DNA of 64,000 nucleotides from Campylobacter subantarcticus LMG 24377 (GCF_000816305.1 NZ_CP007773.1:806001-870000); one strand, 5' to 3'; positions 26,244-35,996 are shown, counted from the first letter of the stretch. Notes: generated from the sequence alone by a model not told the origin. Program-made: numbers and translations.

Positions 26244-26818
26244 CTTTTGAAGGGGTTGATTGTGTGGGTAAAAGCACGCAAATAGAACTTTTAAAAAAAC
26301 ATTTTCCTGATGCATTTTTTACTAAAGAACCCGGTGGGAGTGAACTTGGGATGTATTTGAGAAAAATTTTATTAGAAAGCAAAATACAATTTTCAAAAAA
26401 AGCTGAACTTTTGCTTTTTTTAGCTGATAGAGCTAATTTGATTGATATGTATTTAGCACAAAATAAAAACAAACTTATCATTTCAGATCGTAGTTTTATC
26501 TCTAATATGGCTTATGCAAGATGTGATTTTGATCAAAATATTTTGTTTGAGTTGAATGTCTTTGCTACAAGTGGGGTTTTTCCACAAAAGGTTGTATTTT
26601 TATACGGTTCAAAAGAGCTTATCACTCAAAGGCTTTCTAAAAAAGATTTGGATAGTATTGAGCAAAGAGGGATTGAGTTTTTCTTAAATACACAAAAAGC
26701 TTTAGAAGAAACTTTAGATTTTTTGCAAACTAAAATAGATATGAAAATTTTAAAACTAGATGCATCTTTGAGTATTGAAAATTTACATGAAAAGATTAAG
26801 GAATTTATCGATGATTAA
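26234..26818 (+). CDS. tmk: Thymidylate kinase
   Basis: Phosphorylates dTMP to dTDP for DNA synthesis. It is 194 aa. The P-loop FEGVDCVGKST is at 5-15, the DR(S) motif is SDRSFIS and the DRA-type motif is LADRAN. The start is TTG within the end of coaD (10-base overlap), preceded by AAAGGAG, which decides the start. It overlaps hisS by 8 bases. Confidence 0.95.
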   Translation: MYIAFEGVDCVGKSTQIELLKKHFPDAFFTKEPGGSELGMYLRKILLESKIQFSKKAELLLFLADRANLIDMYLAQNKNKLIISDRSFISNMAYARCDFDQNILFELNVFATSGVFPQKVVFLYGSKELITQRLSKKDLDSIEQRGIEFFLNTQKALEETLDFLQTKIDMKILKLDASLSIENLHEKIKEFIDD

Positions 26819-28037
26819 TGCTTTAAAGGGAATGAAAGATTTACAAGATGAGCAAGCTAGACTTTATGAAAAAGTAGTAAAAACTTGCGAGGAAGTAGCT
26901 AAAAACTATGGTTTTACTTTTATTAATTGTCCGCATTTAGAGCTTACTAAGCTTTTTAAAAGAAGTGTAGGAGAAAGTTCTGACATAGTCGGCAAGGAAA
27001 TGTATGAATTTGTTGATAAAGCAGGTAATGAAGTATGTTTGAGACCTGAGGGTACAGCTGGAGTGGTAAGATCATACATTGAGGCCAAAATGGATAAAGC
27101 ACAAAGTATTAAAAGATGGTTTTACCATGGTTCTATGTTTCGCTATGAAAGGCCGCAAAAAGGAAGATTGCGTGAATTTCATCAATTTGGAGTAGAAAGC
27201 TTTGGTGTGGCAAGTGTGTATGAAGATGCGAGTATTATTTTAATGCTAAGTGAAATTTTTAGACGCTTAGAAATTCACACAAGCTTGAAAATTAATTCTT
27301 TAGGTTGTAAAGAATGTATGGGTGCATATAAAGAAAAACTCATAGCTTTTTTAAATTCCAAAGAAGGTTTTTGCGAAGATTGCTTAAGAAGAAAAGAGTT
27401 AAATTCTATTAGGGTTCTTGATTGTAAAAACAATCATTGTCAAAGTTTAATTGAAAATGTGCCGAAACTAAGCGAAAATTTATGTGAGTGTTGCAAGAAA
27501 GACTATGAAAAATTACAAAAGCTTTTAAGCGAGAATGATGTTGAGTTTGAATGCGATGAGAAGTTGGTGCGTGGGCTTGATTATTATTCAAAAAGTGCAT
27601 TTGAGTTTATCAGTGATGAAATCGGAGCAAAAGCTGCTGTAGCAGGCGGTGGAAGATACGATAGATTGATTGAGTATTTAGATGGTAAAAGTGGCTATGG
27701 TGTAGGTTTTGCTATGGGTATAGAAAGGATTATGGCTATTTTGGAGCAAAAACAAAGCGTAAAAACTAGAGAAGGAATTTATCTTTGTGCTATGGATGAA
27801 GCTTATATAGATACTATTTTTAAACTAGCAAATACTTTAAGAAAAAAACATAAAGTATATATAAGCTATGAAGCAAAAAAACTTGCAAAACACTTAAATC
27901 AAGCAGATACTACCAATACTAAAATCTTTTTGTGTATAGGTGAAGATGAAGTGCAAAAAGAAGAGATTTTTTATAAAAATTTAGAAAGTAAAGAAAATAA
28001 AAATATAAAATTAGCAAATTTGGAGAATGAGATATGA
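26811..28037 (+). CDS. hisS: Histidyl-tRNA synthetase
   Basis: Class II synthetase of 408 aa. The ATG at 26811 (AAGGA upstream) gives the standard start MINALKGMKDL; a longer frame to 26775 is read-through inside tmk. Motif 2 is MFRYERPQKGRLREFHQ, and the His-specific motifs LVRGLDYY and AAVAGGGRYD are present. The C-terminal ~80 residues form the anticodon-binding domain. A cysteine-rich stretch (about residues 175-235) is an insertion that might bind zinc. It overlaps speA by 4 bases. Confidence 0.96.
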   Translation: MINALKGMKDLQDEQARLYEKVVKTCEEVAKNYGFTFINCPHLELTKLFKRSVGESSDIVGKEMYEFVDKAGNEVCLRPEGTAGVVRSYIEAKMDKAQSIKRWFYHGSMFRYERPQKGRLREFHQFGVESFGVASVYEDASIILMLSEIFRRLEIHTSLKINSLGCKECMGAYKEKLIAFLNSKEGFCEDCLRRKELNSIRVLDCKNNHCQSLIENVPKLSENLCECCKKDYEKLQKLLSENDVEFECDEKLVRGLDYYSKSAFEFISDEIGAKAAVAGGGRYDRLIEYLDGKSGYGVGFAMGIERIMAILEQKQSVKTREGIYLCAMDEAYIDTIFKLANTLRKKHKVYISYEAKKLAKHLNQADTTNTKIFLCIGEDEVQKEEIFYKNLESKENKNIKLANLENEI

Positions 28038-29863
28038 TTGATTATGGTATTAGTATTTGGGGAGCAAATAATTTTATCATCGAAAATGGCAAAGTATGTG
28101 TAAATCATGGTAAAAAACCAGCTATTATAGATATAGTAAATACTTTGCGTGATGATGGCTATAAGGGACCGTTGTTACTTCGCTTTCCTCATTTAATCCA
28201 TAAGCAAATTGAACAAATATATGAAAAATTTGCCAAAGCAAAAAAAGAATTTAACTATAAAGGTTCTTTTAATGCTGTATATCCACTAAAGGTTAATCAA
28301 TACCCAGGATTTGTAAAAAATTTAGTCAAACTTGGTAAAACTTATAACTATGGTTTAGAAGCAGGAAGCAAAGCTGAGCTTTTATTGGCCATGGCTTATA
28401 ATAACGAAGGCGCGCCTATAACGGTTAATGGCTTTAAAGACAAAGAGCTTATTAATATGGGTTTTATAGCTTGTGAAATGGGACATAATATCACTTTAAC
28501 TATGGAAGGACTTAATGAGCTTGAAGCAATGATTGAAATTGCTAAAAATCGTTTTAAACCAAAGCCAAATATAGGTTTAAGAGTTCGTTTGCATTCAGCT
28601 GGAGTTGGAATTTGGGCAAAAAGCGGTGGTATAAATTCAAAATTTGGTCTTACTTCTACTGAATTAATAGAAGCTGTGAATTTATTAAAAACTAATAAAC
28701 TTTTAGATCAATTTACCATGATACACTTTCACTTAGGCTCACAAATCACTGAAATTCATCCTTTAAAAAAAGCTTTAAATGAAGCAGGAAACATCTACAC
28801 TGAACTTAGAAAAATGGGAGCAAAAAATTTAAAAGCTATTAATCTTGGTGGGGGTTTAGCGGTAGAATACTCTCAGTTTAAAAATGAAATGAACAGAAAT
28901 TATACCTTAAGTGAATATGCAAACGATGTGGTGTTTATACTAAAAAGCATTGCAGAGCAAAAAAAAGATTTAGAGCCTGATATTTTTATAGAGAGCGGGC
29001 GCTTTGTAGCGGCTAATCATGCTGTTTTAGTAGCCCCTGTTTTAGAACTTTTTTCACAAGAATACACCGAAAGCAAGCTTTTATTAAAAGATAAAAATCC
29101 AAAACTCATTGATGAACTTTATGATTTATATAAAAACATTAAAGCTTCTAATGCGTTAGAGTATTTACATGATAGCATCGATCATATGGAGAGTATTTTG
29201 ACTTTGTTTGATTTGGGGTATGTTGATTTGCAAGATAGATCAAATAGTGAAATTTTATTGCATTTGATTATGAGAAAAGCTATTTCTTTGGTGGGTGATC
29301 AAGCTGATTTATCAAGCTTACAAAATGAAGTGCAAGAAAAATACTTGGTGAATTTTTCTTTGTTTCAATCTTTACCTGATTTTTGGGGTTTAGAACAAAA
29401 CTTTCCTATCATGCCTTTAGATAGACTCAATAAAAAACCAACTAGAAGTGCAAGTATATGGGATATAACTTGTGATAGTGATGGAGAAATTTCATATTCT
29501 AAAAACAATCCTTTATTTTTACATGATATTGATGTAGAAGCTGAAGATTATTTTTTAGGATTTTTCCTAGTAGGAGCTTATCAAGAAGTTTTGGGTATGA
29601 AACACAATCTTTTTACACATCCAACCGAAGCAAGTATTAGTATCAATGAAAAGGATTTTGAAGTAGAAAGTGTTTTAGAAGCTCAGTCTATTTTGGATAC
29701 CTTAGAAGATCTTGACTATGATATACACGCTATAATGGATAGCATCAATGAAAAAATTCATACTTCAAAGCTTGTTAATGAAAATCAAAAAAAGCATATT
29801 TTGGGTGAAATTTATTTATTTTTAAATGATAATGGATATTTAAAAAGCATAGGTAGTAAATAA
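28034..29863 (+). CDS. speA: Biosynthetic arginine decarboxylase
   Basis: PLP- and Mg-dependent enzyme of 609 aa that converts arginine to agmatine, the entry to spermidine synthesis. The PLP lysine lies in AVYPLKVNQ near residue 88. HLGSQ and the Gly-rich NLGGGLAVEY contact cofactor phosphate, and the C-terminal IWDITCDSDGE completes the active site. It is coupled to hisS by overlap. As I remember, cysE follows speA directly in C. jejuni; here about 1.1 kb of extra DNA lies between them. Confidence 0.95.
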   Translation: MIDYGISIWGANNFIIENGKVCVNHGKKPAIIDIVNTLRDDGYKGPLLLRFPHLIHKQIEQIYEKFAKAKKEFNYKGSFNAVYPLKVNQYPGFVKNLVKLGKTYNYGLEAGSKAELLLAMAYNNEGAPITVNGFKDKELINMGFIACEMGHNITLTMEGLNELEAMIEIAKNRFKPKPNIGLRVRLHSAGVGIWAKSGGINSKFGLTSTELIEAVNLLKTNKLLDQFTMIHFHLGSQITEIHPLKKALNEAGNIYTELRKMGAKNLKAINLGGGLAVEYSQFKNEMNRNYTLSEYANDVVFILKSIAEQKKDLEPDIFIESGRFVAANHAVLVAPVLELFSQEYTESKLLLKDKNPKLIDELYDLYKNIKASNALEYLHDSIDHMESILTLFDLGYVDLQDRSNSEILLHLIMRKAISLVGDQADLSSLQNEVQEKYLVNFSLFQSLPDFWGLEQNFPIMPLDRLNKKPTRSASIWDITCDSDGEISYSKNNPLFLHDIDVEAEDYFLGFFLVGAYQEVLGMKHNLFTHPTEASISINEKDFEVESVLEAQSILDTLEDLDYDIHAIMDSINEKIHTSKLVNENQKKHILGEIYLFLNDNGYLKSIGSK

Positions 29864-29866
29864 AAT

Positions 29867-29898
29867 AATAAGGCAAGGAGAATTTTCTTGCCTTATTT
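29867..29898. terminator. Bidirectional terminator of speA and the 115-aa gene
   Basis: Perfect 11-base stem AATAAGGCAAG / CTTGCCTTATT with a 9-base loop and T-rich flank, right after the speA stop and right before the end of the converging minus-strand gene. Confidence 0.8.
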
Positions 29899-29899
29899 C

Positions 29900-30247
29900 T
29901 TACCAATCGGTTGTCATGCATTTTTGTTGTATATATATCATAAGAGCTTTTTTACCATCCGGTGTAGTTGGTGGATTTTTAAATTCTTCAGAAATTCTAA
30001 TTATTTTACTGTTAGGACATTGTGCCCTAGTGCTCAATCCTTTTTTAACTTCAAGCAAATATTTTTTTCCAGAAAATTCAAAATCATATATACCATCTTT
30101 TGGTTTTTTATTGTTCATTGATTTTGGTTTTTCCTGATTAGAAAGTGTATTATTATCAACGATAAAATTTTTTAAATCTCCTGCGTTTAACATTGAAGTA
30201 CATAATACCGAAGTAATACAAATTATACTTTTAAACTTGTTTTTCAT
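29900..30247 (-). CDS. Small exported protein, unknown
   Basis: Protein of 115 aa with a Sec signal peptide (residues 1-22, cleavage likely after SMLNA). The mature ~93 residues are Lys-rich with two cysteines (in RAQCPNSK and QQKCMTTDW) that could form one disulfide. The middle has a short beta-type segment (DGIYDFEFSGKKYLLEV). No family is recognised. AAGGAAAC precedes the ATG. It lies in the AT-rich insert between speA and cysE. It might be a secreted effector, inhibitor or immunity-type protein, but nothing in the sequence proves this. Confidence 0.65.
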   Translation of the reverse strand: MKNKFKSIICITSVLCTSMLNAGDLKNFIVDNNTLSNQEKPKSMNNKKPKDGIYDFEFSGKKYLLEVKKGLSTRAQCPNSKIIRISEEFKNPPTTPDGKKALMIYIQQKCMTTDW

Positions 30248-30291
30248 TTTGTTTCCTTATTTTTTTAGTTTTTTAGTTTTTTTATTCCTCC

Positions 30292-30877
30292 TTATTTTGA
30301 GTTTTCTTTACCATATATCCAAAGTATATGATCAATTTCTCTATTGCTAAAATTATTTAATTTGTAAAATATTTTAAATTCATTTATTATTTTTATTAAA
30401 TTTTTATAATTTTTTAAATTATTTTTCGTAAAGTAAAATGATGAAAATTTATATTTTTTATTAAAATAAATTAAACTTTTTGAAATAAATTGATCATAAA
30501 TAACATATTTTTGTTTGTTATGATGAAAACAGTATTTGCCAGCAAAAGAATATAAAAATATTTTTTTATTTTTAGAATTTGTAAAATTTGCAATTTGCTC
30601 AACAACACAAGGATTTCCTGTTTTTAAAGCCTTGTCAATATCTAGTTTTGATATCCAATCAGCCATATCATTTATGCCATATATTTTTAAATTCGTACTA
30701 TAAAAGTTATCTATATAATACAAGCTTTTAGAAAAATAGAAATTTTATTTTTGTTATCTGGATAGCTGTCAAAAAGATATTCAATTATCTTTTCTTGCTC
30801 TCTATAGTGTTTATATTCTTTAGAATGTTTATATTTATTGAGAAAATTTATTAAGACTTTTCTAATTTTTCTTGCAT
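30292..30877 (-). pseudogene. Frameshifted unknown gene next to a poly-G tract
   Basis: Three reading frames combine into one protein of about 195 aa. The ATG at 30877 reads MQEKLEKS and stops. One extra A at an A5 run would continue into VLINFLNKYKHSKEYKHYRE and KIIEYLFDSYPDNKN. One extra T at a T5 run near 30735 would then join the long open part (30292-30723). That part contains NDMADWISKLDIDKALKTG, VVEQIANFT and FLYSFAGKYCFHHNKQKY followed by VIYDQF. The Ser-Phe-x2-Lys-Tyr-Cys-x-His...Tyr-x-Ile-Tyr-Asp pattern is one I have seen in uncharacterised proteins, possibly with a DNA-glycosylase-like fold; this is only a guess. The DNA is visibly more AT-rich than its neighbours, a sign of transfer. 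Confidence 0.6.
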
Positions 30878-30908
30878 TTTAATCCTTGTTTTAGAAAAAA
30901 GTATTCTA

Positions 30909-30916
30909 CCCCCCCC
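30909..30916. repeat. Homopolymer C8 (G8 on minus strand)
   Basis: Eight C in a row in otherwise AT-rich DNA, 32 bases upstream of the broken minus-strand gene. Campylobacter uses poly-G/C tracts of this kind as phase-variation switches by slipped-strand mispairing. On the minus strand the tract follows an ATG (ATGTG8), so its length would change the frame of a short leader. Confidence 0.75.
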
Positions 30917-31006
30917 ACATTATAAAAAAACACTTAAGTATAATGTAAATTTATTTATATTTTTTTTGGTAAAATTATTTTTAAAATATTAAAAAAAGGC
31001 AGGAAT

Positions 31007-31615
31007 ATGGGATTTTTTTATATTCTTAAAGAAGATTTTTCTATGCCAAAACAAAAAGATCCTGCATATCGGTCTTCTTTTGAATTAGTTTTTAATTACC
31101 CTGGTGTTTGGGCTGTGGTGAATTATCGCTTTGCGCATTTTTTTTATCAAAAAGGTTATAAAAAAATTGCGCGGATTATTAGTGGAATTTCGCATTTTTT
31201 TACAGGGGTTGATTTACACCCAGGTGCGAGTTTGGGTAGAAGGATATTTATTGATCATGCAAGTGGGGTTGTGATCGGTGAGACTTCTATCATAGGTGAT
31301 GATGTTTTGATTTATCAAGGTGTTACTTTAGGTGGAACGAGTTTAGATAAAAATACTAAAAGACACCCTACTATAGAAGATGGCGTAGTAATAGGATCTG
31401 GTGCTAAAATTTTAGGTAATATTACCATAAGTAAAAATGCCAAAATAGGCTCTAATGCGGTTGTTTTGAAAGATGTTGGACCTAATTTAACTGCTGTGGG
31501 CATACCCGCTTATATCAAAGAACATGGCAAGATTGGTTATGAAGAAAAAATCACTAAATTAGAAGCAAGACTTGCTATTTTAGAAGAAAAACTAAACAAA
31601 GAGGTTTATAAATGA
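31007..31615 (+). CDS. cysE: Serine O-acetyltransferase
   Basis: First step of cysteine synthesis: acetyl-CoA plus L-serine gives O-acetylserine. It is 202 aa. The N-terminal helical part is shortened relative to the enterobacterial enzyme. The C-terminal left-handed beta-helix shows the hexapeptide repeats, with [13 protein letters not shown] (catalytic His) and [14 protein letters not shown] precedes the ATG. Its end overlaps murG by 4 bases. Confidence 0.93.
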   Translation: MGFFYILKEDFSMPKQKDPAYRSSFELVFNYPGVWAVVNYRFAHFFYQKGYKKIARIISGISHFFTGVDLHPGASLGRRIFIDHASGVVIGETSIIGDDVLIYQGVTLGGTSLDKNTKRHPTIEDGVVIGSGAKILGNITISKNAKIGSNAVVLKDVGPNLTAVGIPAYIKEHGKIGYEEKITKLEARLAILEEKLNKEVYK

Positions 31616-32643
31616 TAGCAATTACAGGTGGAGGTACAGGAGGACATTTAGCTATAGCAAGATGTCTATTACAAAGTGCAAAAAAACAAGGCTTAGATTG
31701 TATTTATATAGGGAGTGAAAATGGACAAGATAGGCTTTGGTTTGAAAATGAAAATGGTTTTTATAAAAAGTATTTTTTAAGTTCTCAAGGCGTGGTAAAT
31801 AAAAAAGGTTTGGCTAAATTTAAGTCTTTTTTACATATTTTAAAACTTGCTAAAACAACAAAAGAAATTATAAAAGAGCATAAAATCAAGGCAGTTTTTA
31901 GCGTAGGAGGATACAGTAGCGCTCCGGGTGCCTTTGGTGCTTTAATGTCAAATACACCTCTTTTGATCCATGAGCAAAATTCTAAAATGGGAAGTTTAAA
32001 TTCACTCTTAAAACCGCTTTCTAAAGCTTTTTTTACTGCTTTTGAAGATCAAATTAACAAGGCAAATACTTTCTTTTGTTCTTACCCTATTAATGAGGTT
32101 TTTTCGCAAAAAGCAAGAGTGAGAAAGGAATTAAAAAATATTATTTTTCTTGGTGGTTCACAAGGGGCTAAATTTATTAACGATCTTGCTTTAGAAAATG
32201 CTTGGTATTTTAAAGAAAAAGGTATTAATATTATTCACCAGTGTGGTAAAAATGATTATGAAAGATGTAAAAAGGCTTATGAGGATTTAAGTATCAACGT
32301 GGAGCTTTTTGATTTTGATAAAAACATTATAGATAAAATTTCTAAAGCAGATTTAGCTATATCAAGATCAGGTGCAAGTAGTCTTTTTGAACTTAGCGCA
32401 AATTGGCTCCCTTGTATTTTTATACCTTATCCCTATGCAGCTAAAAATCATCAGTATTTTAATGCTTTGTATTTAAAAGAGCGTAATTTGTGTGAGATTT
32501 TAACTCAAGATGAAAAAAGTGATTTTTTAACTTTGGTGGAAAATTTTTCACTAGAAACAAAATCCTTAGCATTGCAAAATTTAAAAAGTGAAAATGGTGC
32601 TGATTTTATGATAGAAAAAGCAAAACAAATGGGGTTTATTTAA
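31612..32643 (+). CDS. murG: UDP-GlcNAc:lipid I GlcNAc transferase
   Basis: Inner-membrane-associated glycosyltransferase of 343 aa that makes lipid II in peptidoglycan synthesis. The N-terminal [11 protein letters not shown] loop and the second Gly-rich loop [11 protein letters not shown] bind diphosphate groups, and [13 protein letters not shown] lies in the nucleotide-sugar site. ATG overlaps the cysE stop. Its 3' end overlaps the converging YggS gene by 8 bases. Confidence 0.96.
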   Translation: MIAITGGGTGGHLAIARCLLQSAKKQGLDCIYIGSENGQDRLWFENENGFYKKYFLSSQGVVNKKGLAKFKSFLHILKLAKTTKEIIKEHKIKAVFSVGGYSSAPGAFGALMSNTPLLIHEQNSKMGSLNSLLKPLSKAFFTAFEDQINKANTFFCSYPINEVFSQKARVRKELKNIIFLGGSQGAKFINDLALENAWYFKEKGINIIHQCGKNDYERCKKAYEDLSINVELFDFDKNIIDKISKADLAISRSGASSLFELSANWLPCIFIPYPYAAKNHQYFNALYLKERNLCEILTQDEKSDFLTLVENFSLETKSLALQNLKSENGADFMIEKAKQMGFI

Positions 32644-33256
32644 ATAAAATACTCCCCAAACGCACCATGTTGGATCCGCATTTTATAGCAAGCTCAAAAT
32701 CCCCACTCATACCCATGGAGCAAATTTTCGCCCCGTATTTTTGTAGTTTTTCATAGATTTTAAAAGTTTGCTCAAAACTTTCTTGAACTTTTGCTTCATT
32801 CATAGATCCTATGCACATAACCCCTACTAGATTTAAATTTGTACATTCTTCTTTTATTTGCAAAAACTCTTCTACGGCTTTATTTTGTTCTATACCGCTT
32901 TTGGAACTTTCATTAGCAGTATTAATTTCCAATAAAGTATCTAATTTATAATCAAGTCTTTTATCTACTGCTTTGGCTATTTTTAAACCATTGCATGATT
33001 GCCAAAGTATAGGGTTTTGTTTGATCAAAAGATTGATTTTATTGCTTTGAAGATTACCTATAAAATGCCATTTGATTTCTTGCAAATCTTGCAGTTTTTC
33101 TTTTTTTAAAGCTAAAGCTTGGACTTGATTTTCTCCAAACTCTACAACACCTTGCTTAAAAAGCTCCCGAATTTGTCCATCTTGAACATACTTGCTAGCC
33201 GCTATTAAACGTACATTTTGTTTGATAGTTTTTTCAAAAATACTTTCTAAATTCAT
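32636..33256 (-). CDS. YggS-family PLP homeostasis protein
   Basis: Protein of 206 aa with an alanine-racemase-type barrel that binds pyridoxal phosphate without known catalysis; it keeps PLP and amino/keto-acid pools balanced. The PLP lysine is in LIAASKYV (about K22), followed by FGENQVQ, WHFIGNLQSNK and the C-terminal SMGMSGDFELAI and VRLGSILF. It overlaps the end of murG and lies 7 bases behind rpoN in the same direction. Confidence 0.93.
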   Translation of the reverse strand: MNLESIFEKTIKQNVRLIAASKYVQDGQIRELFKQGVVEFGENQVQALALKKEKLQDLQEIKWHFIGNLQSNKINLLIKQNPILWQSCNGLKIAKAVDKRLDYKLDTLLEINTANESSKSGIEQNKAVEEFLQIKEECTNLNLVGVMCIGSMNEAKVQESFEQTFKIYEKLQKYGAKICSMGMSGDFELAIKCGSNMVRLGSILFK

Positions 33257-33263
33257 TTTTTTC

Positions 33264-34511
33264 CTACATTAATTCATATAATTTTTTACGCTCACTTGAG
33301 CTTCCTATACCAAGTTGCATACGGTATTTTGTGATGGTTCTACGCCCTAGCTGTACGCTTGGAAATTCTTTTTGAGTAAGTTCAAGAATTTTCAAATCAC
33401 TTAAAGGTTTTTTAGGATTTTCTTTTTTTATTAGATTGCTAAGAAAATCTTTAATGGTCGCATTGGAGGTTTCTCCATCATCGACAGCGGTAGTAAAGAA
33501 AGACTTTAAAGGTATTAAGCCTCTATCGCAACTTAGGTATTTATTTGCAATGGCTCTTGAGATAGTAGAAGCATTTCTTTCAAGGTCTTGCGCTAAGTCT
33601 TTAAGTTGCATAGGCTTGATATCCCCGCCCATGAAAAAATCATATTGATATTCTATGATCATAAGTCCTAATTTATAAAGAGTGGCTTTGCGCATAGCTA
33701 ATGCATCAATTAAATTTTTAGCATCTTTTAAATAAGCACTTAAAAACTCATGATCTAAGCCATCTGCTTCAAAAGCAATTTCTGGGTAATAATCATCGTT
33801 GATTTTGATTTTAATTTCGCCATTTTCTTGATAGATAAATATATCAGGAATGATTTCCATACTTTCTTCAAAGTACTCTAAAAAAGGCGGAAAAGAAATT
33901 TTTTTAATTACAGCTATGGCTTGTTTATATAAAGGATCTTTGATAAAATCTTTTACATTTTCTAAATTTAAAATTAGCATTTTGCAAAACTCATAAAGTT
34001 CATCATCTAAGTCAAAGTGCTCCAACGCAAAAATAAGGGCTTCTTGCTGGTCCTTTGCCCCTACTCCAATAGGATCAAGATATTTAAATCTTTGTCTGAT
34101 TTTTTCTACTTCCGTAGGATCAAATTCGCCTAAAATTTCCTCATCATACTCAAAATAACCTTCATGATTTAAACACTCTATGATTTTTTCTGCAATGGTT
34201 TGGGATTTTTGTGTAGGAAAAAATGGAGGTATGATTTGCTCGTTTAAAAGTTCATATACATTTTTTACTTCTAAACTTTTTGCATCAATCATTTGAGTGG
34301 TTGTATTTTTACTGAAGTATTCTTGAAAGTATTTGTTTTGGTTATTTGTAATGCTTGAGTTTTCTTTTACTTCTATAAAGGGATTTTCTTTTGCAAATTC
34401 ATCTAGGCTTTCTTTTAAATCTTCAATATTAGCTTGTAGTATAGGAAGCCAAGATCTTAAAGTTTGCGATAGTTTTGCTTTTTGCGTTATAGAGGTTTTT
34501 TGTTTAAGCAT
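33264..34511 (-). CDS. rpoN: RNA polymerase sigma-54 factor
   Basis: Alternative sigma factor of 415 aa that reads -24/-12 promoters with enhancer-binding activators. In Campylobacter it works with FlgSR for middle flagellar genes (hook, rod, flaB). Region I (about 1-45) is Gln/Leu-rich and contacts the activator. The core-binding domain is central. The C-terminus holds the helix-turn-helix and the RpoN box in the form GRRTITKYRMQLGI. The start overlaps the lptB stop by one base. Likely targets in this window are the promoters at 22804-22820 and 45654-45670. Confidence 0.96.
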   Translation of the reverse strand: MLKQKTSITQKAKLSQTLRSWLPILQANIEDLKESLDEFAKENPFIEVKENSSITNNQNKYFQEYFSKNTTTQMIDAKSLEVKNVYELLNEQIIPPFFPTQKSQTIAEKIIECLNHEGYFEYDEEILGEFDPTEVEKIRQRFKYLDPIGVGAKDQQEALIFALEHFDLDDELYEFCKMLILNLENVKDFIKDPLYKQAIAVIKKISFPPFLEYFEESMEIIPDIFIYQENGEIKIKINDDYYPEIAFEADGLDHEFLSAYLKDAKNLIDALAMRKATLYKLGLMIIEYQYDFFMGGDIKPMQLKDLAQDLERNASTISRAIANKYLSCDRGLIPLKSFFTTAVDDGETSNATIKDFLSNLIKKENPKKPLSDLKILELTQKEFPSVQLGRRTITKYRMQLGIGSSSERKKLYELM

Positions 34512-35236
34512 TATTCAAGTCTAAACTCACTTCCAAGATAATATTTTTTAACATCTTCATTATGTGCGATTTCATTTGCATTGCCATTAGCAAGTAATTT
34601 TCCGCTTTTGATTACATAAGCTCTATCGCAAATTGCTAATGTTTCTCTTACGTTATGATCAGTGATTAAAACACCTATATTCATAGCTTTTAAGTCATTA
34701 ATCAAGCTTTGAATTTCACTCACTGCGATAGGATCAACTCCTGCAAAAGGCTCATCTAAAAGTAAAAACTTAGGGTCACACATCAGTGATCTTGCTATCT
34801 CACAACGCCTTCTTTCACCCCCACTTAAACTCATGCCTTTTCTATGTCTAATTGGCTCTATGCTAAGCAATTCTAACATTTGCTCCACTTTTTGTTCTAA
34901 TAAATTTTTATCTTTATAGATAATTTGTGCAGCTAAGAGTAAATTTTCTTCAACGCTTAAATCTTTAAATACGCTACTTTCTTGAGGCAAATACCCAATG
35001 CCAAGTTTTGCTCTTTTATTAAGCGGTTCTTTTGTGATATCTTGAGAGTCTAAAAACACTTGTCCGCTAGTTGGCAAAATAAGTCCGCATATCATATAAA
35101 AACTAGTAGTTTTTCCTGCTCCATTAGGCCCTAAAAGCCCTACGACTTCTCCGCTTTGTACTTCTAGTGAGACATCGTGAATGATTTTCGTTTTTTTAAT
35201 GATTTTTTCTAAATTTCTAGCTTCTAGCTTACTCAT
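34511..35236 (-). CDS. lptB: Lipopolysaccharide/lipooligosaccharide export ATPase LptB
   Basis: ABC ATPase of 241 aa that powers LOS extraction from the inner membrane by LptFG. Walker A is [10 protein letters not shown], the signature is [14 protein letters not shown] and Walker B is [12 protein letters not shown], with the switch His in ITDHNVRET. Set between tsaE (8-base overlap) and rpoN, the order also found in other Campylobacterota. Confidence 0.94.
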   Translation of the reverse strand: MSKLEARNLEKIIKKTKIIHDVSLEVQSGEVVGLLGPNGAGKTTSFYMICGLILPTSGQVFLDSQDITKEPLNKRAKLGIGYLPQESSVFKDLSVEENLLLAAQIIYKDKNLLEQKVEQMLELLSIEPIRHRKGMSLSGGERRRCEIARSLMCDPKFLLLDEPFAGVDPIAVSEIQSLINDLKAMNIGVLITDHNVRETLAICDRAYVIKSGKLLANGNANEIAHNEDVKKYYLGSEFRLE

Positions 35237-35636
35237 GTATTACGTACTTTCTTTTATTTTCATAAGGAATGATTTGTAAAATTATATTAAAAATTTGGTA
35301 TTTATCTAAATATTTTTTTAATTTTTCATCGCCCCACTCCACCAAATGCAAACCTTCTTCAAAAAAATTTTCAATTAAACCATTTTTTAAAAGTCCATCA
35401 AAACCTTCTTGATAGATATCATAGTGGTACATTTTACCTTGATGAAAATCATACTCTTGCATAATAGAAAATGTAGGAGAATGAAGCTTTTTTTCCACTC
35501 CAAGTAACTTTGCATAAGCTTGTACTAGAGTAGTTTTACCACTTGCTAAGTCTCCTTGAAGTAAAACAACCCCGTTTTTAGGTAAAACCATACATAATTG
35601 ATCTAGTTCATTTTGACTTAAAATCATTTCTTTCAT
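35229..35636 (-). CDS. tsaE: tRNA threonylcarbamoyladenosine ATPase TsaE
   Basis: ATPase of 135 aa that works with TsaB and TsaD to make the t6A modification of ANN-decoding tRNAs. Walker A is [20 protein letters not shown] and HYDIYQ are typical, and VEWGDE holds the late conserved Trp. It overlaps lptB by 8 bases and the S4 gene by 4, so all four minus-strand genes down to rpoN are one operon. Confidence 0.92.
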   Translation of the reverse strand: MKEMILSQNELDQLCMVLPKNGVVLLQGDLASGKTTLVQAYAKLLGVEKKLHSPTFSIMQEYDFHQGKMYHYDIYQEGFDGLLKNGLIENFFEEGLHLVEWGDEKLKKYLDKYQIFNIILQIIPYENKRKYVIHE

Positions 35637-35881
35637 TGAATTTTCACCACATATTTTTCTTGCATAGCCTTTGGTATGCTTTTGGTTGTTGGTATATCTA
35701 AGACTTTATAGATATTGGTGTATTCTATAAATTTAATACTGATTTCATCGCCGACTTTTACTGTTTTACTTGCTTTTGCAACTTGATTATTAATGCTTAC
35801 TACACCGCTTTTGCACATATCTTCTGAAATAGCACGACGTTTGGTGATATTGACTACATTTAAAAACTTATCTATTCTCAT
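35633..35881 (-). CDS. S4-domain RNA-binding protein (Hsp15-like)
   Basis: Protein of 82 aa made of a single S4 domain: [20 protein letters not shown], then [19 protein letters not shown] and VGDEISIKF. Such small S4 proteins resemble HslR/Hsp15, which rescues stalled 50S subunits carrying nascent chains, or YlmH/RqcP-type quality-control factors. Which applies here cannot be told. It is first in the tsaE-lptB-rpoN operon and divergent from argG. Confidence 0.85.
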   Translation of the reverse strand: MRIDKFLNVVNITKRRAISEDMCKSGVVSINNQVAKASKTVKVGDEISIKFIEYTNIYKVLDIPTTKSIPKAMQEKYVVKIQ

Positions 35882-35996
35882 AAAAATATTTTATCAAAAA
35901 ATACAAGAAAATGTTGCAAAATGTTTTAATATTTTACATTATATTAAGCTAAATTCGTTAAATTTTACAATCATTTTTTTACAAAGAGGAAAGATA

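Noticed and set aside
29888-30137. Plus-strand open frames across the 115-aa gene
   Set aside because: They start in the speA terminator and oppose a protein with a good signal peptide and ribosome site.
35793-35996. Upstream extension of the argG reading frame
   Set aside because: It lies inside the divergent S4 gene and the gap; the ATG at 35997 has a good ribosome site and gives the normal N-terminus.
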